From Streptoalloteichus tenebrarius (lineage in GTDB: Bacteria; Actinomycetota; Actinomycetes; Mycobacteriales; Pseudonocardiaceae), in contig NZ_JAMTCP010000022.1 of the NCBI RefSeq assembly GCF_024171885.1, positions 46,824 to 107,047 on the forward strand: DNA of 60,224 nt. Direction: 5' to 3'. A model generated the notes under the pieces. It made no database searches, had not been told where the DNA came from, and worked only from the letters and a program-made list of their open reading frames with translations. The position numbers and the translations under genes are program-made. Shown here piece by piece: positions 1 to 8,084 of this stretch (position 1 is its first letter; every line of letters starts with the position of its first letter).

Positions 1-236
1 AGAAGAACTTCAAGGTCTTCGAACCACTCACAATCGAAGACTACCCCGGGGTGATCGTGGCACCGGCCCTCGACCAACGCCCACAAGGCGTCTGCAACGT
101 CGAATTCGCCGCCACCGACAAACTCAGCATCAGCGTGACGACGAACCTGTCCACACCCGACAGGGCAACAAACCCCTGCGGCCCGACCAAGGCCGCAGCA
201 GCCGAGGTCCTCAAGACCCTCAAAGCCACCAACTGA
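1..236 (+). CDS. DUF3558 lipoprotein, 3' part
   Basis: C-terminal 77 codons of a gene that begins before the window; the frame is open from base 3 to the TGA at 234-236. The protein is very close to the C-terminus of the third copy (968-1579), with the shared motifs KNFKVFEP, CGPTKAAAAEVL and the end KTLKATN. It therefore belongs to the DUF3558 family of small secreted lipoproteins, expanded in Pseudonocardiales and of unknown function. The signal peptide and lipobox lie outside the window. It is the first of three tandem paralogues, and a hairpin at 246-277 follows the stop. Confidence 0.85.
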   Translation, partial: KNFKVFEPLTIEDYPGVIVAPALDQRPQGVCNVEFAATDKLSISVTTNLSTPDRATNPCGPTKAAAAEVLKTLKATN

Positions 237-245
237 GCTGAGACC

Positions 246-277
246 GACGGCGGGGGCCGGACGCGCCACCCGCCGTC
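246..277 (+). terminator. Hairpin after first DUF3558 gene
   Basis: GACGGCGGG (246-254) pairs perfectly with CCCGCCGTC (269-277) around a 14-nt loop, ten bases after the stop. There is no U-tract, as is usual for actinobacterial terminators. The next gene starts 20 bases later, so this may only attenuate read-through. Confidence 0.5.
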
Positions 278-297
278 ACCCTTCCCCGGAGCTGACC

Positions 298-903
298 ATG
301 TCGAAGAAGATCACAAAGATCACTATCGCCACCCTCGGGACACTGCTGTTGGCAAGTTGCTCCGGAGGGTCGGTGCAGGGCAGCGCCCAGCCGACCGGCG
401 GCTCGTCGATCGGCAGCGGCGCGTCGTCCGACTCCCTCCCCCCTGACGTTCCACGAGTGCCCAAGTCGCTGGACACCTCGAAGTTCGAGCAGAACCCCTG
501 CACCGCACTCACGGCGCCGCAACTCCAGAAGGTCGGGATCAAAGTTCAGGGTGAACCGAAGCAGAACCCCAATCCCATCTGCTGGTGGAATGACTTCGAC
601 GCGAAAGTAAGCCTGTCCGTCGAGATCGCCACCAACCGAGACGGCCTCGCCGGTCTCTACCGCCGCCAGAAGAACTTCAAAGTCTTCGAACCACTAACAA
701 TCGAAGGCTACCCGGCAGCGATCGTGCTCACGGCGCGGGACGAACGTCCAGACGGGATCTGTGACATCGAGTTCGCCGCGACCGACAAACTCAGCATCAG
801 CGTCCAGACTCAGTTGGACACCCCTGACAGGGGGTCGAATCCCTGTGGGCCGACCAAGGCCGCAGCAGCCGAGGTCCTCAAGACCCTCAAAGCCACCAAC
901 TGA
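298..903 (+). CDS. DUF3558 family lipoprotein
   Basis: A 201-residue predicted lipoprotein. The N-terminus MSKKITKI plus a short hydrophobic run ends in the lipobox LLASC (Cys about residue 21), followed by a Ser/Gly/Pro-rich linker to about residue 50 and then the DUF3558 domain to the end. Two conserved cysteines in the domain (NPCTAL and PICWW) and two near the end (GICDIE, NPCGPT) could form disulfides outside the membrane. The ATG is preceded by CCGGAGCTGACC, a context repeated exactly before the third paralogue. Function is unknown; the family is exported and membrane anchored. The last 60 bases are nearly identical in all three copies, suggesting gene conversion. Confidence 0.9.
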   Translation: MSKKITKITIATLGTLLLASCSGGSVQGSAQPTGGSSIGSGASSDSLPPDVPRVPKSLDTSKFEQNPCTALTAPQLQKVGIKVQGEPKQNPNPICWWNDFDAKVSLSVEIATNRDGLAGLYRRQKNFKVFEPLTIEGYPAAIVLTARDERPDGICDIEFAATDKLSISVQTQLDTPDRGSNPCGPTKAAAAEVLKTLKATN

Positions 904-918
904 GCTGAACCGTCGACA

Positions 919-943
919 GCGGGGGGCTCGCGACAGCCCCCGC
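919..943 (+). terminator. GC hairpin after second DUF3558 gene
   Basis: A GC-rich stem (GCGGGGGGCT at 919-928 against AGCCCCCGC at 935-943, one bulged G) with a 6-nt loop, 16 bases after the stop at 903. Weak terminator or attenuator. Confidence 0.45.
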
Positions 944-967
944 CGTCGCACATGCCCGGAGCTGACC

Positions 968-1579
968 TTGTCAAAGATTGCGAAGATCGCTGTTCCGATT
1001 CTGGGAGCACTGCTGCTGGCAAGCTGCTCCGGAGGGTCGGTACAGGGTACCGCGCAGCCAACCGGCGGCCCTACCAACAGCGCGAGCGCATCATCCGACG
1101 CCGCCCTTCCCCCTGGCGTGCCCCGCGTGCCCAAACCACTGGACACCGCACGCTTCCAACAAGACCCATGCGCCCTGCTGACATCAGCCCAACTCCAGCC
1201 GTTCAAGCTGGGCAACAAGCCAGGCGACCCTCGCAAGGTGCCGACGCCCTCCTGCGCGTGGTACGACTACGTCGACGCAAAAATGAGTCTGTCAGTCACG
1301 ATCGCGACCGACCGCGACGGCCTGGCCGGCCTCTACCAACGCCAGAAGAACTTCAAGGTCTTCGAACCACTAAAAGTCGAAGACTACCCGGGGGCGATCG
1401 TGGCGGGGGCCCTCGACCAACGCCCACAAGGCGTCTGCGACGTCGAATTCGCCGTAACCGACAAACTCAGCATCAGCGTCCAGACGAACCTGTCCACACC
1501 CGACAAGGCAACAAACCCCTGCGGCCCGACCAAGGCCGCAGCAGCCGAGGTCCTCAAGACCCTCAAAGCCACCAACTGA
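968..1579 (+). CDS. DUF3558 family lipoprotein (TTG start)
   Basis: A 203-residue paralogue of the preceding gene. I place the start at TTG 968 because the upstream context GGAGCTGACC and the encoded N-terminus SKIAKIA align with the ATG start of copy two; longer starts would add a non-signal-like extension. The hydrophobic stretch ends in lipobox LLASC, then a Ser/Thr/Pro linker and the DUF3558 domain with the same cysteine pattern (DPCALL, PSCAWY, GVCDVE, NPCGPT). Predicted to be exported and lipid-anchored; function unknown. A perfect 13-bp terminator stem follows at 1604-1635 and closes the tandem set. Confidence 0.88.
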   Translation: MSKIAKIAVPILGALLLASCSGGSVQGTAQPTGGPTNSASASSDAALPPGVPRVPKPLDTARFQQDPCALLTSAQLQPFKLGNKPGDPRKVPTPSCAWYDYVDAKMSLSVTIATDRDGLAGLYQRQKNFKVFEPLKVEDYPGAIVAGALDQRPQGVCDVEFAVTDKLSISVQTNLSTPDKATNPCGPTKAAAAEVLKTLKATN

Positions 1580-1603
1580 GGACTGATCTCGGCTCGGGTA
1601 CGC

Positions 1604-1635
1604 GTCGGCGGGGGCCGGACGGGGCCCCCGCCGAC
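1604..1635 (+). terminator. Strong 13-bp terminator hairpin
   Basis: GTCGGCGGGGGCC (1604-1616) pairs perfectly with 1623-1635 around a 6-nt loop, 24 bases after the last DUF3558 stop. It lies between convergent genes and probably ends transcription of the DUF3558 genes. Confidence 0.75.
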
Positions 1636-1692
1636 AGTGTGGGGCGATGTTGCGTGCGGTGGGCGGGTTGTGGGGTGTGGGAGGGGAAGGGG

Positions 1693-3483
1693 TCAGCGGC
1701 CGGAGCCGGGGAGGAACTCCTGGATCTTGGCGCGGACGCCGGAGCTGACCACGCGCCACGCCTCCGGGTCACCCTTGACCAGGGCCTCGGCCACCTTCTC
1801 CATCTGGTCGTAGGTGGCGTGCGGCGGGATCGGCGGCACGGTCGGGTCGGTGACGAACTCGACCAGGCAGGGCCGGTCGGCGGCCAACGCCTGCTCCCAC
1901 GCGCCGCGCACCTGGCCCGGCTCCTCCACCTTCACGCCGCTCAGCCCGATGCTCTCGGCGAACCGCGCGTAGGGGAAACCCGGGAGGCGCTGCGACGGCA
2001 CGAACTGTGGTGACCCGCCCATGGCCCGCAGCTCCCAGGTGACCTGGTTGAGGTCGCCGTTGTTGAGCACGCCGACGATCAGCCGCGGGTCGGACCACTC
2101 CTGCCAGCAGGCGCCGACCGTGATCAGCTCGTTGATGCCGTTCATCTGCATGGCGCCGTCGCCGACGAGGGCGATGGCGGGGCGGTCCGGGTGGGCGAAC
2201 TTGGCTCCGGTCGCGTAGGGCAGACCCGGTCCCATCGTGGCCAGCGTCCCGGACAGCGAGCCGCGCATCCGCCCTCGGAAGCGCAGGTGCCGGGCGTACC
2301 AGTTGGCGGCGGTGCCGGAGTCGGCGGTGACGATGGCGTTCTCCGGCAGCAGCGGCGACAGGTCGTGGAACACCTGTTCGGGGTTGATGGGCTTGGCCGC
2401 GACCTTCGCCCGGCGCTCCATCACATCCCACCACCGGGTGACGTGCTTCTCCACCTGCTCGCGCCACGACCGGTCGGTCTTCCGCCGGAGCAGCGGCAGC
2501 AGGGCGCGCAGGGTCCGCGCGCTGTCCCCGTGCAGGTTCACCTCGAACGGGTAACGGAGGCCGAGCATGGTCGGGTCGATGTCGATCTGCACGGCCCTGG
2601 CCGACCCGTACTCGGGCAGGAACTGGCTGTACGGGAAGTTCGACCCGACGACGAGGAGCGTGTCGCAGTCCCGCATCAGCTCGTAGGACGGCCGTGTGCC
2701 CAGAAGGCCGATGGCACCGGTGACGTACGGCAGGTCATCAGGGAGCGCGTCCTTGCCGAGCAGCGCCTTGGCCACGCCGGCACCGAGCACGTCCGCGACC
2801 TCGACGACCTCGTCGGCGGCGTTGCGCGCGCCCTGGCCGACCAAAATGGCCACCCGTTCGCCGGCGTTGAGGACGTCGGCGGCGCGCCGCAGGTCCTCCT
2901 CGGCGGGCACGGGCGCGGCCTGGCACACCCCCAGACTGCCGGGCACCATCTTGAACTCGTGCGAGGGCGCCTGGTAGTCCAGCTCCTGCACGTCGTTCGG
3001 GATGATCAGCGCCGTGACCGTGCGCCGGGTGAGCGCGATGCGGATGGCGCGGTCGAGCACGTTCGGCAACTGCTCGGGGACCATGACCACCTGCACGTAC
3101 TCGTTGGCCACGTCCTTGAACAGGCTCAGCAGGTCGACCTCCTGCTGGTAGTTGCCGCCCATGGCGCTGCGCGCGGTCTGGCCCACGATCGCCACGACCG
3201 GCACGTGGTCCAGCTTCGCGTCGTAGAGGCCGTTGAGCAGGTGAATCGCCCCCGGGCCCGAGGTCGCGACGCACACGCCCACGTGCCCGGAGAACTTCGC
3301 GTAGCCGACGGCCTCGAACGCGGCCAGCTCCTCGTGCCTCGCCTGGACGAACCGGGGCCGGTCGTTGGCGCGGGCCCACGCGGACACCAGCCCGTTGATG
3401 CCGTCGCCCGGATAGCCGAAGACGTGCTCCACACCCCACTCGCGGAGCCGCTTCAGCAGGTAGTCGCCAACCTTCTCGGCCAT
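1693..3483 (-). CDS. Thiamine-diphosphate enzyme, pyruvate oxidase/dehydrogenase-like
   Basis: 596 residues with the three-domain layout of the POX/acetolactate-synthase family. The N-terminal PYR domain carries the activating glutamate in RHEELAAFEA (about residue 51) and GYPGDGINGL. A central domain follows (roughly 190-330), then a C-terminal PP domain with the ThDP/Mg motif VGDGAMQMNG...NNGDLN near residue 430. The family decarboxylates pyruvate or a related 2-oxo acid, either oxidatively to acetate/acetyl phosphate with FAD or with carboligation; the substrate cannot be read here. The closest look is to actinobacterial 'thiamine pyrophosphate-requiring' PoxB-like proteins. The frame stays open upstream of ATG 3483, but that extension has no family homology. 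No obvious operon partner. Confidence 0.88.
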   Translation of the reverse strand: MAEKVGDYLLKRLREWGVEHVFGYPGDGINGLVSAWARANDRPRFVQARHEELAAFEAVGYAKFSGHVGVCVATSGPGAIHLLNGLYDAKLDHVPVVAIVGQTARSAMGGNYQQEVDLLSLFKDVANEYVQVVMVPEQLPNVLDRAIRIALTRRTVTALIIPNDVQELDYQAPSHEFKMVPGSLGVCQAAPVPAEEDLRRAADVLNAGERVAILVGQGARNAADEVVEVADVLGAGVAKALLGKDALPDDLPYVTGAIGLLGTRPSYELMRDCDTLLVVGSNFPYSQFLPEYGSARAVQIDIDPTMLGLRYPFEVNLHGDSARTLRALLPLLRRKTDRSWREQVEKHVTRWWDVMERRAKVAAKPINPEQVFHDLSPLLPENAIVTADSGTAANWYARHLRFRGRMRGSLSGTLATMGPGLPYATGAKFAHPDRPAIALVGDGAMQMNGINELITVGACWQEWSDPRLIVGVLNNGDLNQVTWELRAMGGSPQFVPSQRLPGFPYARFAESIGLSGVKVEEPGQVRGAWEQALAADRPCLVEFVTDPTVPPIPPHATYDQMEKVAEALVKGDPEAWRVVSSGVRAKIQEFLPGSGR

Positions 3484-3770
3484 GACACCTCCCACAGGCC
3501 GACCTCGACCCCACCCGGTCGGGTGCGGTCGCTCTCCTAGGCCTTCCCAGGGCGCGCCGGGCGGAAACCCACCGGCCCGGCGGACACCGTGGGGCACCGC
3601 CCGCCACCCATCGTGTCCGCCCGCCACGCCCACCACTCCGGACAGTCGAACAGGTGTCCACTGTGGGCGGGCTCCCACTCCACGACCTCCCTGACCGAGC
3701 ACGAACCAGACACGAACCGGACGCCAACGGACACACCGGAACAAGCCGTCCACATTGGACAAGGCAGGGG

Positions 3771-4439
3771 TCAACGGGACGCCTGGGACCAGAGGTACTG
3801 GTGTTCGGGGCGGCCGGTGGCCCCGTAGCGGAGGCTCATCGTCGCGCTTCCGCTCTGTGCCAACGCCGCGAGGTACCGCTGCGCGGTGGCACGGGCGATG
3901 CCCAGCTCGGCCGCGATCTCGGCAGCCGAGCGGGCCTCGCCGGCCGACCGCAGGGCGTCCGCGACCAGCCGGGCGGTCACCGGGGACTGCCCCTTCGGGG
4001 TGGGGACCCGGTCGCCCTCATGCAGCACCCGCATCGCGCGGTCGATCTCCTCCTGGTTGACCGCGCGGCCGGGGCGGCCCCACTGGGCGTGGTACCGGGC
4101 GTAGGCGGTCAACCGGTCGGCCAACTGCTCGGCGGTGAACGGCTTGACCAGGTAGTTCAACGCGCCCGCGGCGAACGCCGCGCGCACCGAGCCCGCGTCG
4201 GAGGCGGCCGTGAGCATGATCGTGTCAACGGTCAGCTCCCTGAGCAGGGACAACCCCGACTCGTCCGGCAGGTAGTGGTCCAGCAGCACCAGGTCCGGCC
4301 CGAGGGCGCCCACCAGCTCCCTGGCCTCGACGGCCGTCCGCGCCGTGCCCACCACCGTGAAGCCGGGCACCTGCTCGGTGAACGCCGCGTGGACCTGTCC
4401 CACCCGGAAGTCGTCCTCCACCACCAACACCCGGATCAC
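3771..4439 (-). CDS. CitB/DcuR-type response regulator
   Basis: 222 residues. A receiver domain (1-120) has acidic residues VVEDD, the phospho-acceptor Asp54 in LVLLDHYLPDESG, a conserved Thr (IMLTAA) and Lys in NYLVKPF. The C-terminal helix-turn-helix (about 160-215) contains SAAEIAAELGIARATAQRYL, the form seen in CitB/DcuR/DpiA regulators of di- and tricarboxylate metabolism. GTG 4439 overlaps the stop of the kinase gene by four bases (GTGA), indicating translational coupling. The likely targets are its own operon and/or the divergent ABC transporter at 6362; this is inferred from position. Confidence 0.9.
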   Translation of the reverse strand: MIRVLVVEDDFRVGQVHAAFTEQVPGFTVVGTARTAVEARELVGALGPDLVLLDHYLPDESGLSLLRELTVDTIMLTAASDAGSVRAAFAAGALNYLVKPFTAEQLADRLTAYARYHAQWGRPGRAVNQEEIDRAMRVLHEGDRVPTPKGQSPVTARLVADALRSAGEARSAAEIAAELGIARATAQRYLAALAQSGSATMSLRYGATGRPEHQYLWSQASR

Positions 4440-6169
4440 GAGGTCGCCTCCTCCCGTGTTCGTTCCCCGACGTCCGCCCCGTCCCCGTCGCTCCCCGCCG
4501 CGCCGCCGCCGACCAGGTCCTCGGCGACGACGCCGGCCTCCGCACCCGGAAGCGTGACCCCGTCCAGCACCTCGGGCAGGCGGGCCACGAACACCGCGCC
4601 GTGCCCCGTCCCCCCGTCGGCCCCGGCTCCGTCCCCCGCGCCGCCGGGCTCGGCCAGCCGGACCTCCCCGCCGAGGCCGCGCGCGGTCTGCCGGGTCAGC
4701 GCCAGGCCCAGTCCCCGGCCTGATCCGTCCCTCGTGGACACCCCCTCCGCGAAGACCGACTCGCGCAGCCGCTCCGGCACGCCATCGCCACTGTCCACAA
4801 CGGACACGTGGAGCGTCGTCCCCTCGGCGAGGAGGTCCACCTCGACCCACGCCGGGCGGCGCGCGCCGAGCCGCGCCGCCTCCAGCGCGTTGTCGACCAG
4901 GTTGCCGACCACCGTGGTCACCTCGACCGGCGCGACGACCCGGCTGGGCACCCAGGAGGTCGGGCCGACCTGGAGCGAGACGCCCTTCTCCTCGGCCGCC
5001 GCCGTCTTCGCCGCGAGGAAGGACTGGAGGTAGGGGTCGGCCACGGCCTCCCCGCCCGGTCCCAGCGCGGCGACGGGTCCGGCGGACAGAGCCTGAAGGT
5101 ACTCCACCGCCTCCCGGTGGTGGTTGGTCTGCAACAACCCGGACAACGTGTGCAGCCGGTTGGCGAACTCGTGCCGCTGGGCGCGCAGCGCGTCGGTGAG
5201 GCCGCGCACCGAGTCCAACTCCCTGGTCAGGTTCTCCAGGTCGGTGCGGTCGCGCAGGGTGAGCACGCCGCCGAGGTCGCGCCCGTCCCTGCGGACCGGC
5301 CGGTGCCGCGCCACCAGCACCCGGTTCCCGGCCACGGTGATCAGGTTGTCCACCCGGTCCCCGGCCAGCGCGGCGCGCAGGCGCGGCGGCAGCGGCAGGT
5401 CGTCCACGGACGTGCCCGGGCTCAGGCGCACGCCCAGCAGGCGCTCGGCCTCGCGGTTGCCGACCGTGACCCGCCCCCGCGCGTCCACGGCGAGCACGCC
5501 CTCGCCGATGCCCGTGAGGACGGCCTCCCGCTCCTGGAGCAGCCCGGCCAGCTCGTGCGGTTCCAGGCCGAGGGTCCGCCGCTTGAGCAGCCGGGTGAGC
5601 AGCGTCGAGCCGGCCAGGCCCAGCACCAGCGCGCCGCCGGCGAACGCCCCGGCGAACGCCCACAGCCGGTGCCGCGCGTCGGCGATCTCGTCCGCGTGGA
5701 AGCCCACGCTGACCTCGCCCACGATCCTGCCGCCCCGGTCGCGCAGCGGCACCTTCCCCCTGGCGGACAGGCCGAGCGTGCCGTGCTCGACCAGCACCAC
5801 CTCGTTCCCCGCCAGCGCTCCCGCCGGGTCGGTGCTGACCCGCCTGCCGAGCTGCTCGGGGTTGGGGTGCGCGAAGCGGATGCCCCGATCGTCGGTCACC
5901 ACGACGAACAACGCGCCGGTCGCCGCGCGGACCCGTTCGGCCCTGGCCTGCACGAGGCGCCCCGGATCGTCCCCGGCGACGGCCTCGGCGACGTCCGGGT
6001 CCGAGGCGACCGACCACGCGACGGCCAGCGCGCGCTGCTCGTACTGGTGGACCAGGTGGCGCTCCAACAGCCAGCCGACCAGGGCGAAGCCGACGCCGAC
6101 CACGAGCGTCACCAGGCAGACCTGCGACAACAGGACCTGGCGCGCGAACGGCATCCGGGGTGGCGACAT
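4436..6169 (-). CDS. CitA/DcuS-type sensor histidine kinase
   Basis: 577 residues. TM1 is at about 10-35, an extracytoplasmic single Cache/PAS sensor at about 36-168, TM2 at about 170-192 and a cytoplasmic PAS at about 215-315. The SpoOB-like dimerisation segment carries the phospho-histidine in LRAQRHEFANRLHTLSG (about 330), and the C-terminal HATPase has N-box NLVDNALEA, DSGDGVPE and GRGLGLAL. This order matches the CitA/DcuS/DctS kinases that sense carboxylates outside the cell. The linker near 480-560 is rich in Gly/Ala. It is first in a two-gene operon with the response regulator and divergent from a substrate-binding ABC transporter, so the sensed ligand may be that transporter's substrate. 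Confidence 0.92.
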   Translation of the reverse strand: MSPPRMPFARQVLLSQVCLVTLVVGVGFALVGWLLERHLVHQYEQRALAVAWSVASDPDVAEAVAGDDPGRLVQARAERVRAATGALFVVVTDDRGIRFAHPNPEQLGRRVSTDPAGALAGNEVVLVEHGTLGLSARGKVPLRDRGGRIVGEVSVGFHADEIADARHRLWAFAGAFAGGALVLGLAGSTLLTRLLKRRTLGLEPHELAGLLQEREAVLTGIGEGVLAVDARGRVTVGNREAERLLGVRLSPGTSVDDLPLPPRLRAALAGDRVDNLITVAGNRVLVARHRPVRRDGRDLGGVLTLRDRTDLENLTRELDSVRGLTDALRAQRHEFANRLHTLSGLLQTNHHREAVEYLQALSAGPVAALGPGGEAVADPYLQSFLAAKTAAAEEKGVSLQVGPTSWVPSRVVAPVEVTTVVGNLVDNALEAARLGARRPAWVEVDLLAEGTTLHVSVVDSGDGVPERLRESVFAEGVSTRDGSGRGLGLALTRQTARGLGGEVRLAEPGGAGDGAGADGGTGHGAVFVARLPEVLDGVTLPGAEAGVVAEDLVGGGAAGSDGDGADVGERTREEATS

Positions 6170-6214
6170 GGGCGGACGCTACCTCTCCGACCCCCGTGAG
6201 CAGAACGCGCGAAA

Positions 6215-6244
6215 GACGCACAACGCGGAATGGACGAACAACGC
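6215..6244. promoter_or_regulatory. Direct repeat in divergent promoter region
   Basis: Between the kinase start (6169) and the ABC ATPase start (6362), GACGCACAACGC (6215-6226) recurs as GACGAACAACGC (6233-6244), start-to-start 18 bp. Spaced direct repeats are typical of response-regulator sites, so this is a candidate CitB-type operator controlling one or both divergent units. That role is inference. Confidence 0.35.
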
Positions 6245-6361
6245 CGAGAAGGGTTCGCGGCGTGAGCGGGGTCACCTACGGTCCACCGCCAGCGAGTGAT
6301 CCGCGTGACGCGGCCGACAGATCCGCCGCCCTGCACGGCGGACCGAGCCAGGAGCAGACGC

Positions 6362-7171
6362 ATGACCGAAGATCCCGTGATCCGGTTGCGGGGCGCCACG
6401 AAACGCTTCCGGAGCAGTTCCGGCGGTGTGCACACCGCCGTGCACGACCTGACGATGACCGTGGGGCGCGGGGAGTTCGTCGCCGTGGTCGGCCCCACCG
6501 GCTGCGGCAAGTCGACCACCCTGTCCCTCGTCTCCGGGCTGGAGCCGCCCTCGGAGGGCGAGGCGGTGGTGAACGGCCGGCCGGTCACCGGCATCCCCGA
6601 CGGCGTCGGCTACATGTTCCAGGCCGACGCGATCCTGCCGTGGCGCACCGTGCTGGACAACGTGGCCACCGGGCCGAGGTACCGGGGCGCGAGCAAGCGC
6701 GAGGCCAGGGAGCGGGCGCGCGACTGGGTGCGCCGCGTCGGCCTGGCCGGGTTCGAGGACTACTACCCGCACCAGCTCTCGGGCGGCATGCGCAAGCGGG
6801 TGGCCATGGCCCAGACGCTGGTGAACGAGCCGTCGATCCTGCTGATGGACGAGCCGTTCAGCGCGCTGGACGTGCAGACCAGGGCGTTGATGCAGGACGA
6901 GCTGCTGCGCCTGTGGTCGGGCACGGGCGCGGCGGTCGTCTTCGTGACGCACGACCTGGAGGAGGCGATCTGCCTCGCCGACCGCGTGCTGGTGATGACC
7001 GCGAGCCCGGCGACGGTCAAGGCGTCGTTCACCGTGCCGTTGGCCCGGCCGCGCGACGTGGAGCGGATCCGGCTGTCGACCGAGTTCCTGGACGTCTACC
7101 GGGAGATCTGGGAGTCGCTGCGGGAAGAGGTCGAGAAGACCAGGGAGAGGGGTGGCAAGCGTGTCGCGTGA
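6362..7171 (+). CDS. ABC transporter ATPase, SsuB/TauB/NrtD-like
   Basis: 269 residues of a complete ABC ATPase: Walker A GPTGCGKST (about 44-52), Q-loop MFQADAILPW, signature LSGGMRKRVAMAQ, Walker B LLMDEPFSALD and switch His in FVTHDLEEA. The Q-loop sequence and 'DxxxxxW R/T' spacing are typical of ATPases partnering TauA/SsuA/NMT1-type binding proteins (sulfonates, nitrate, thiamine precursors and other small anions). Chosen start ATG 6362 has AGGAG about 8 bases upstream; the in-frame start at 6296 adds a Pro/Arg-rich non-conserved stretch. It is first of a three-gene operon with overlapping ends. Confidence 0.9.
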   Translation: MTEDPVIRLRGATKRFRSSSGGVHTAVHDLTMTVGRGEFVAVVGPTGCGKSTTLSLVSGLEPPSEGEAVVNGRPVTGIPDGVGYMFQADAILPWRTVLDNVATGPRYRGASKREARERARDWVRRVGLAGFEDYYPHQLSGGMRKRVAMAQTLVNEPSILLMDEPFSALDVQTRALMQDELLRLWSGTGAAVVFVTHDLEEAICLADRVLVMTASPATVKASFTVPLARPRDVERIRLSTEFLDVYREIWESLREEVEKTRERGGKRVA

Positions 7172-8084
7172 GGGACTGGACGTCCAGGAGGCCGTGACCG
7201 ACGCCCCGGCCGCGACGACGACCGCCGCGCCGGCGCGCGCTCCGCTCCCGGACACGGCCGCCGTCCAGCGCCAGGCCAGCGCGGCGCGTCGACGTCGCCG
7301 CGCCGGGATGTGGGCGCTGCGGCTGCTGCTGGTCGTGGTCTGGCTCGGGAGCTGGGAGGCCGCGGCGACCTGGTGGATCGACCCGTTCTTCTACTCCAAG
7401 CCCAGTGCGATCTGGCACCGGCTGGTCGAGTGGTTCGACATCGGCACCCAGTTCGGCTCGGTGTGGGAGCAGATCCTGATCACGCTGGAGGAGGCGGTCC
7501 TCGGCTTCGTGATCGGCGCGGCCGCCGGCGTCGTGCTCGGCGTCCTGCTGGGCCGCAGCCGGTACCTGGCCGACGTGCTCGCGCCGTTCATCAAGGCGGC
7601 CAACGCCGTGCCCCGGATCGTGCTGGCCTCGCTGTTCATCATCTGGTTCGGCTTCGGGCTGGCCTCGAAGGTCGCCACCGTCGTCGTGCTGGTGTTCTTC
7701 GCGGTGTTCTTCAACGCCTTCACCGGCGCCCGCGAGGTGGACCGCAACCTGCTCGACAACGCCAGGATCCTCGGCGCGAGCCGGCTCCAGGTGCTCGGCA
7801 CGATCGTGTTGCCCAGCGCCACGTCGTGGATCCTGTCCTCGCTGCACACCGCGTTCGGCTTCGCGTTGATCGGCGCGGTCGTCGGCGAGTACGCGGGCGC
7901 GAGCAAGGGCCTCGGCCTGCTGATCAGCAACGCGCAGGGCACGTTCGACTCGGCGGGCATCTACGCCGGCATGATCATCATCACCGTGGTCGCGCTGGTC
8001 GCGGAGTGGCTGCTGACGATGCTGGAGAACCGGTTGCTGCGGTGGCGGCCGTCGGCGAGCCGGTCCTCGGCGGAGGTGGTGTGA
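7161..8084 (+). CDS. ABC transporter permease, SsuC/TauC-like
   Basis: About 307 residues with a long Ala/Thr/Arg-rich cytoplasmic N-terminus, then about six membrane helices and the BPD_transp_1 EAA loop (DNARILGASRLQVLGTIVLP, near residue 200). It forms the channel of the importer with the upstream ATPase and downstream binding protein. I prefer GTG 7161 because the purine tract AGGGAGAGGGG ends about 8 bases before it; GTG 7152 would sit inside that tract. The gene overlaps the ATPase by 11 bases and its stop overlaps the next start (GTGA). Confidence 0.88.
   Translation: MSREGLDVQEAVTDAPAATTTAAPARAPLPDTAAVQRQASAARRRRRAGMWALRLLLVVVWLGSWEAAATWWIDPFFYSKPSAIWHRLVEWFDIGTQFGSVWEQILITLEEAVLGFVIGAAAGVVLGVLLGRSRYLADVLAPFIKAANAVPRIVLASLFIIWFGFGLASKVATVVVLVFFAVFFNAFTGAREVDRNLLDNARILGASRLQVLGTIVLPSATSWILSSLHTAFGFALIGAVVGEYAGASKGLGLLISNAQGTFDSAGIYAGMIIITVVALVAEWLLTMLENRLLRWRPSASRSSAEVV

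Noticed and set aside
4440-6275. Extension of the response regulator frame through the kinase gene
   Set aside because: The upstream part is Arg/Ala/Gly-rich and out of frame with the kinase; the regulator's receiver domain begins at GTG 4439.
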